Source: Pseudoscleropodium purum (taxonomy: Eukaryota > Streptophyta > Bryopsida > Hypnales > Brachytheciaceae). From it: a stretch of 64,000 nt of DNA. Location of the stretch: assembly GCA_963969395.1 (NCBI GenBank), contig OZ017804.1, positions 17,794,001-17,858,000 on the forward strand, read 5' to 3'. The notes under the pieces were generated by a model that was not told the origin of the DNA, made no database searches, and saw only the letters and a program-made list of their open reading frames with translations. This document shows, in pieces, positions 57,421-64,000 of the stretch; the first letter of the stretch is position 1; each line of letters opens with the position of its first letter. A program made the position numbers and the translations under genes.

Positions 57421-60400
57421 CATTCAAAATGATTTATTTTAATTTTGAAAAAAACAAAGAGAACAAAACTTTTGATGTACATTTTCTACTATGCTTAAAA
57501 ATCATGAAAATGAGCATTTTATTGAATTTCAAAGTCGAGGATCTATAACCATGTTTCTAATATAGGCAAATGTACAAAAGAAATACCTACTATATTCTGT
57601 ACTATAGTGCACTTCTATTTTGAAATTTTTAGATTTTTAAAGCATGTTTAATTTGTGTTCGATATGAATTTTTTTCACTTTTTCTTCAAAAACCCTTCAA
57701 AAAACTCATAGTAATTTGAATTTTTCAACCAAAAAAACTGGATTTTTTAATGACATACTTTATAGTAGACATGCGATTCCATCTTTAAAAAATAAAAGTA
57801 AGAAAAATTTGCTCATAAATAGCAACAGAATGCAGGATACATAAGCTTAGAAGTGGACTTTGAGTTTTGCTTCAGGGTAATGGGACTCCTCCATCCTTTT
57901 AAGGGTTAATTACTTAATTATTAACCTATGGTGGCATGGGACTTGTGTGCAATTCTAGGCGCACCATTTGTGCAAAGTCTTTGATTTTTTTGATTTTTTT
58001 TTTTGGGGGGGGGGGGTGGTAATTTTATCTGGACAGATAGCCACTCTAATTGCATCTCTTAGTACCAGTTTTTGACCCTTAAGTTTGGGATTTCCATTGA
58101 CAATGACGGACACATTCTATATTTGTCTCACATTATGGATACATTACATTATGTGGATTGTACTACTATCCTATCCAGTAATTGGGTTTGGCATTAATTT
58201 AAACTATTATATCCTTCATTAAACTTTGTTAATGGAAATAGTTGAAAGCAATGGCTTTTGGGCGTGTTCTTTTTGACTTGCGACCTCATGGGTTACCTCA
58301 TGGGTTTCCACAATCTGAACTTGAATTGCCAAACTTAGAACACAGGTTCAGGGGTCAGGTACTGTACACTCTTCAGTGTGGTCTACACTAAATAGATATC
58401 ATTTGACATAACATTGTTAACCCTAATGACCCAAGTGATCATTTTTTGGTTACTACACCTCTTTTCTCAGATATTTGTTATCAGATTTTGAAAAAAAAAT
58501 TGAAGTAAAAATTATTTTAAGGAAATATACTGCGTTATGAATCCAATGGTGGTAGTTTCATCAAATTCCAAGTTAAAGTCCGCCTTGTGGAATTTTTCAA
58601 AGTTAAGTGGTGTAGTGGAGTTTACAGCTCATTTTGGGGGGGAGGTTTGGGCATGGACAAAATAGTCAGCCAACCAATGTGATTCTTGATGCTCACTCCA
58701 AAAACATGAGATCTACCTTGAAAAGGAAAAATTCAAGAAGTTCAAGCCTTCAAGGAGAAGACAAGTGTCCCATTCTTTTCTTTCTTACAAACACTAGTCT
58801 CATTTCAGTGACAGTGCATTGCAAGCTCCACCATGAATTGAAAAGTTCTTGGAATGTTGTGAAATTTTAGATGTACATTTCCAACTCTCTTATCTTTCAT
58901 TGAGCATAAAAAGAGAATCATTTCAAAATATTTTCACAAAGATATGCTCCTTCAAAGTGTGCTAACTTGTATTTCCATTGACCCAAATTAAATAAAACTT
59001 CAAACTTAATTATCTCCTAAACCATGCCATCAAATAATGTGAATTTTTTTGAAGTGCTCACTCTCAATGTGAAACTCTAGATCCCATGGTGACATTGTTT
59101 CCAATCTCAAGAAAAATAGGCAATAAAATTGCTCAAGTTCTTGACAATTTTGGCCCATTTTGAAAGTATACACTCTCATGTCATTAGGGATTAACCAACC
59201 TAAAACATTCCTCCCTTGGAGGAGGGATAATGCCTCCCTATATGTATGGAAGTGAACATGGTTATATTCATTTGTAAGGAATCATTGATTGCCTTAAAAG
59301 TTGCAATACTAGTTTCATTGGATTAGAAAAACTGCAAGAAAGTCACTGGATGGTGGGAAGTTGCTATGTTGGGGGCTTCCACTTACCATAGAAGCAGAAG
59401 GGACCCCCTAAAGTTGGTTAATAATGTTATGGAGATAACTTTATCAAGTATTGCTTCCATGATTTAAAGAATTTACACTATTCAATGAGCAAGTTTTTAT
59501 TTTATTTTGAATAGATCTATTTAATGTGGTCCCATTTTTGTTGGAATAAGAGCATCCACAGTGCATGACTGGAAATATGAACAATATTGGAATTTTCAAG
59601 TGGAAGGTTGTAGACTACATTTCATTTTGGTGGGTTCTTTTATAAAAATTGAACCAATGCAAAGTTGGAAATCCAAATCCCAATTGAACTTCTTTGCATT
59701 ATGTAAAAAAATTTACATTAAAAAAAGGCTTTTCATGTAAAAAAAAGAAAAATGTTACTAAGTTTACTTTGAAACAAGTTGAGTGTAAAATTGGGGTTGT
59801 AATGGTCAAAATTGGGCTTCAAAATGACCATTCCTTGAACTTTAAGGATAGAGCAACAAAGGTAAAATACATTGCAAGGGATTCACTTATTTTCCCACAA
59901 ACAATTTCGGATAACTATTGCAATGAGGTTGGAAATTAAAAAAGTTGTATCAACATACAAGAGTACAAGATGATACTTCAATCTATGGTCTATGATGGAG
60001 AATAGTATGCTTTTGCTTTGACCTAAAGCCACAATAAAAGGAATATTCTTTAATCCAAAGATGAATTGACAAAACACACTAAAAATTATTCCTTTAATTG
60101 CCATTCTTTTCTAATTTTTTTATATTGTGAATCTTGTTCTCTAAACATATGCAATGAAAACTATCAATGGAAGGGTATAAAAAAAATGCTTTACATAGGT
60201 ACCAAAAAATTAGGATTTGAATTTTCTCGAAATTTAGGTGGCCAAAGTAAACCCCATTAGGAACCAGGAAAACCTAGCCTTGGCAAATCATACTTAAGAA
60301 AGGAAAATCATGCAAATTACTCACCACATAGTCTACAAGCGTGGTTCAAGAAGCATTACGAAATTACTCTTTTGGGTTGCACGTCACAACTCATCATACT

Positions 60401-61479
60401 CGTTGGATAGTTTGGACTTCCTCAATGTTCTTTGAAGGTCAATCTTAGAACATCATGCAAGTCACCATGGGAATCATCCTTCTTGATGCCATACAAATCA
60501 TTTGTTTAAAATAAAAAGGACTCATTGAAGATCAAACTACTGTGCAAGACCTCTCCATTTTTACACAAAAATTTGTAAGGATGAACATTTGCACTTTTGT
60601 CTTATATAGAAAGATTCTTTTTTCATCCACTGGACACTTTTAGGGCTGCCACATAGCCGTTGTAGGATTAATATCCAAATTAAGGACCATCAACTAGTGG
60701 GAAGGGGTCGAGACTTCCACCAATGGAACAAACTTGAGTTTGTTTTTTTCTCTAGGGTACTTCTCCAAAAAGGCTACGGAGTCAACCCAAGTCCCATATT
60801 GATCACAAACATCACAACCACAAAACCGAAGCAAGGACGATGACACTAATAAACGAGTGGCACGGGCAGGAGGTTAGTATAATTGTACACATGACGTCAA
60901 TATGCGACAAGTTCATGTCCTCGTTGGATATGCACCTACTGTTTTGGACTGCGGTTGGTGCTCACATGGAAAGAAAGAGATTGCCGTGACACCAACCTGT
61001 ATAACAAACTCAATGTGGAGATTTTCAATTTAACAGTCCCAAATTATACCGTCACTGCGGCCTTGAAATCGTTGGAATTGTGGAATTGGCTGCTGAGAGT
61101 ATTTTGGTGATTCAATATTGTCTGTTGTGAAACAAAAATGCTGATACTTTAAAACTCACACTAAGGTAAACTAGCCTATGATAGTCCAAATGCCAATCAC
61201 CCTATTGCAGGCCAAAAAATTCTATTGATGCACATTTCAAGAATTGGAATGTTTACTATTAGTACAATTTTGCCTGTGATGGGCTGACTCCCATTTGGGC
61301 TGTCATAGGCAAAGTTAGCTTAAGTGGGTTGCCTATAGCCATGTGTATCGCTTTTCACTTGCATCAGCAGATTTCTGAAGGTGATTGAACAAGCTTTATA
61401 AATTAAAAATTTCATTATGGTAGTTGGCTCTAAAAGTGATCATGACGGAGAGGCACATTTTGCTTTCTTGAATGTACCA
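57421..61479. other. Intergenic DNA, no gene seen
   Basis: A T/G-run at 57992-58017 and G-run at 58637-58643. Open frames at 58634-58870 and 59694-59939 lack family resemblance. 60240-61100 is somewhat richer in G+C but shows no coding frame. No recognised RNA or repeat. Confidence 0.4.
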
Positions 61480-61690
61480 ACAATATACATTTCTGGAGGT
61501 GGTCACTTTTAGTGACCATAAATGTATTGCAACTTCAAAAATTTGTAACTAATTCCACAAAGGTCCAAAAAAATATGAAACAACTAGAATTAGTGATGCC
61601 AATTCCAATTTTCTTCCTATGAAAATTTACTAAAAATTGTTTCAAGGAGTTTAGTTTCCCTAAAAGGGCAATCAACTCTAAACTCCTAAA
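61480..61690 (-). mobile_element. Stowaway-like MITE fragment, copy D
   Basis: 'ggaggtggtcac', 'tgcaacttcaaaaatttgtaact', 'acaaaggtccaaaaaaatatgaaac' and 'gatgccaattcc..ttttcttcc..gaaaatttactaaaa' align with 9840-10020 in the same order. Confidence 0.6.
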
Positions 61691-61759
61691 GTTCTACGAC
61701 TATATTTTTACCAAAAACACTCAAAAACTACCCTATTTAATACAAATAACAAATTTTTT

Positions 61760-62630
61760 GGAAAAAATCTTTTTTGACACATGTAATTATAGGATCTTAT
61801 ATTATGATAGCTTAAGAACATGTGGTAAAAATTTCAAAATTTTCCACCACATAGATTGCAAGATATAAGCATTCAAATTCATTGAAATCATTTTTTGGGC
61901 CTTGCGAAAAATAAGGTAGCTGCATTTCACAAGCTCACTTTTCTATTAAAAAAAAAATGTCCAAAATGGTAGTGCTTCTTTGGGTTTTCTTTTCCTAGAC
62001 AAGTTGTCCACACGTTTGAAAATTTTCAAATTATTTGGTATTGTACAACATATATGAAAAAATACTAAATAGACAGTAATAAGAATGATTCAAAATACAA
62101 AATTGTTAATGATTAAATTATGGAATTCAAAAACTCCAATCCCAATGGTTGCAATGTTGTATTAGACAATCTACATTCTATGATTTTATTTTTTTCCAAA
62201 AATATTGAACATTGAGTAAGATAAAAGACTTCAAAGTTTATTTTAGAGTAAAAAAATCCATACTTGCCCACAAACAAAAAATCCTTGTAACTTTTCACTC
62301 ATTGATCAAAATGGAATAATTCAAAGTTTTTCATATATTTATAACTCTAGAAAATCAATTTTAAATTTCTATTTATGAAAAAAGTAATTTTTTTTTATCT
62401 ACCCAAACTGCCCATTTATGAAAAACAACAACATATTAGGCCATAACTTTTGACTCCTATTTCCAAATGTCATAAAATTTTGTGTGTATGAATGATATTC
62501 CTTGTTCCGACCTTCAATTAAAATTTGGGCCAAAAATATGAAAATCACTAGTCACATGCACTGGTCCAAAATTTTTATGTAGCCAAAAAACATAACTTGG
62601 TCCTTTAGGGTTAAATGGTCGCTCTAAGAG
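61760..62630 (-). repeat. Repeat family A, copy 3 (inverted)
   Basis: Its outer end reads GGTCCTTTAGGGTTAAAT at ~62612, the inverse of TTTAACCC..AAAGGACC. Inward it matches copy 2 for ~850 bp ('ttgatcaatgagtgaaaagttac', 'aactttgaattattccattttg', 'tacaacattgcaaccattgggattgg', 'accattttggacattttt'). It also preserves the empty site ('gagtaagataaaagactt', ~62215). Confidence 0.7.
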
Positions 62631-64000
62631 TAGACTACCTTCTATGTTTTGGTAAGAGTTTTCTTGAAAACTACATTAAATGGTTGATTTTTAAAGGTGA
62701 TATGTTTGTGATGAAGAGGATATTATAAAAAAATAATAATAGGATAAAATTTGGCCCAATTTCAAAGGATGATGCAAATATGGATGCAAAAGGTGTCCCT
62801 ATTTGGGGTAGTGTAGGCCTACAAAATTTCATAGCCAATCACAACCCTAATACAACTACTATAGACGCGTCTATATAATACACACCCATAGAAAACAACT
62901 TACTTTCAAAGGTATATATTATATGGATTATTGAATGTGAATGATATAAGGTAAGTGTGGCATTCACCATACACTTCCTAAAACCAGACATACACTGCAT
63001 AATCACCACACACAACCAAGATTCAAACAACTGAGCAATGCCATGAAAATTTGCACCACTACACAATCATTGCATACTGTACGGTGAAGGGCCATAATTT
63101 TTTTTTAAGAAGATTTTAGCCTTGTTACTTTCAATTTAGAATGAAATTTGCAAGAGGAAATGATTGTGCATAGTTTTTTTTGGAAGTGAATCTTAACATA
63201 GCATTGAATAATCGTGCCGAGTTTCATAGCTTGAAAGTTCCTATTGTATTGTGGAGAAGGATTTGAATTTCACTTACACAATGATTGGCATGTCTAGTTG
63301 TCTACTTCAAGTGACCATTCTATAATGTTTTTCTTATAATAAATTTTCTATGCAAATGTATTGAATTTGATCTTCTCTTCAGTGACATCATGAAATAGCA
63401 TGCTCACATGTTTCATTGTTGCTAGTTGTATTATGTACACTTGTCTCACGTTCAAACTATTGGACCTTTAATAAGATTGTCTTCTAAACAATAAGATAGA
63501 AAAGGTTTAGAGTGCATCTTATTATTTCAATTGAAAGTTTGGGTGAGACTTGGAGATTATATTTCAAAGTGATATGTTCATAGAAAAAAAAATACTACAA
63601 CATTAATATCTCAGAAACTAGCTTCCATTCTATTTTGTATGTAGAACAATCCATACTAGTTTTACTAAAAAATTAGAGGTCTTTTTCTCTTCGGAGTATC
63701 CAACAATCTAGCATCTTAGTCCCTTAAGATAACCACACCTAAATGCATCTAAATAAGCATGGCTTTTATAAATTGTCTTATTTTTTGTTGGTTCTTATTA
63801 ATAGTTGAAAGAAAATTGATAATTCTCTTAATTGATGTAATTTTAAATATTGTATGAATGCTATAGACTTTTAGAGTTTTGATTATAAATGAATCTAAAA
63901 TTGACCCAGGCTCTAATGTTTAAATTTGAAGCAAGAATACATAGGGATTGGTTTTGCATTAGGATTGGAATTAGGTGTAATTACAAAAAGGTTGATTTGT
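62631..64000. other. A+T-rich intergenic DNA to the window end, no gene seen
   Basis: Short open frames only (e.g. 62839-63066 on -), none recognised. No repeat shared with the rest of the window was noticed. Confidence 0.45.

Noticed and set aside
1..64000. CRISPR array, bacterial operon or biosynthetic gene cluster
   Set aside because: No regularly spaced identical repeats with unique spacers, no ribosome-binding sites or packed genes; the spliced Rboh and transposon relics show plant nuclear DNA.

Overview
This looks like nuclear DNA of a land plant with a large, repeat-rich genome. The only clearly functional protein gene is a plant-type respiratory burst oxidase (Rboh NADPH oxidase) at 46546-50941. 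It is spliced with GT-AG introns, and its exons are markedly richer in G+C than the A+T-rich surroundings. A very long first exon (586 codons) followed by five small introns, with one gene in 64 kb, fits a seed-free plant such as a bryophyte or lycophyte better than an angiosperm. That placement is an inference of low confidence.

Layout. 1-43.4 kb: no intact gene. The stretch is a palimpsest of old non-coding repeats: inverted arms at 1-151/1603-1752; a ~175-bp tandem array that reverses direction at ~2.79 kb; a Stowaway-like MITE family (5.3, 9.3, 9.9 and 61.5 kb); a ~600-1000-bp family ending in TTTAACCCCTAAAGGACCAA (10.3-11.9 and 15.8-16.9 kb, with related copies at 24, 56.6 and 62 kb); long direct repeats (17.9/20.7 kb); two tRNA-derived SINE-like relics (24.0 and 26.1 kb); a structured, probably organellar fragment (27.6 kb); and two small CACTA-type MITEs. 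At 30.8-34.5 kb lies a dead PIF/Harbinger transposon with both of its genes recognisable, a DDE transposase on + and a Myb/SANT-like gene on -. The second is split by a 1942-bp CACTA-like element with a 3-bp target duplication.

43.4-51.3 kb: a G+C-richer, gene-like island. It starts with a TATA box and a possible small secreted protein (43556-43921) whose C-terminus runs into a ~48-bp minisatellite. A long leader follows, dense in upstream open reading frames, and then the Rboh gene with a repeat-bearing third intron and a CAG-rich 3' flank.

51.3-64 kb: repeats again. There is a ~102/60-bp tandem array (52.7-53.1 kb), more copies of the families seen on the left (several inverted), and a 260-codon single-frame relic (55.2-56.0 kb) of unknown origin.

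The genes do not form a pathway. Rboh stands alone as a plasma-membrane superoxide producer, and the rest records transposon insertion and decay. I found no undescribed multi-gene system. The best structural findings are two insertions with clear boundaries: the CACTA-like element inside the Harbinger Myb gene, and a 1110-bp insert at 24480-25589 defined by empty-site paralogs at 57 and 62 kb.
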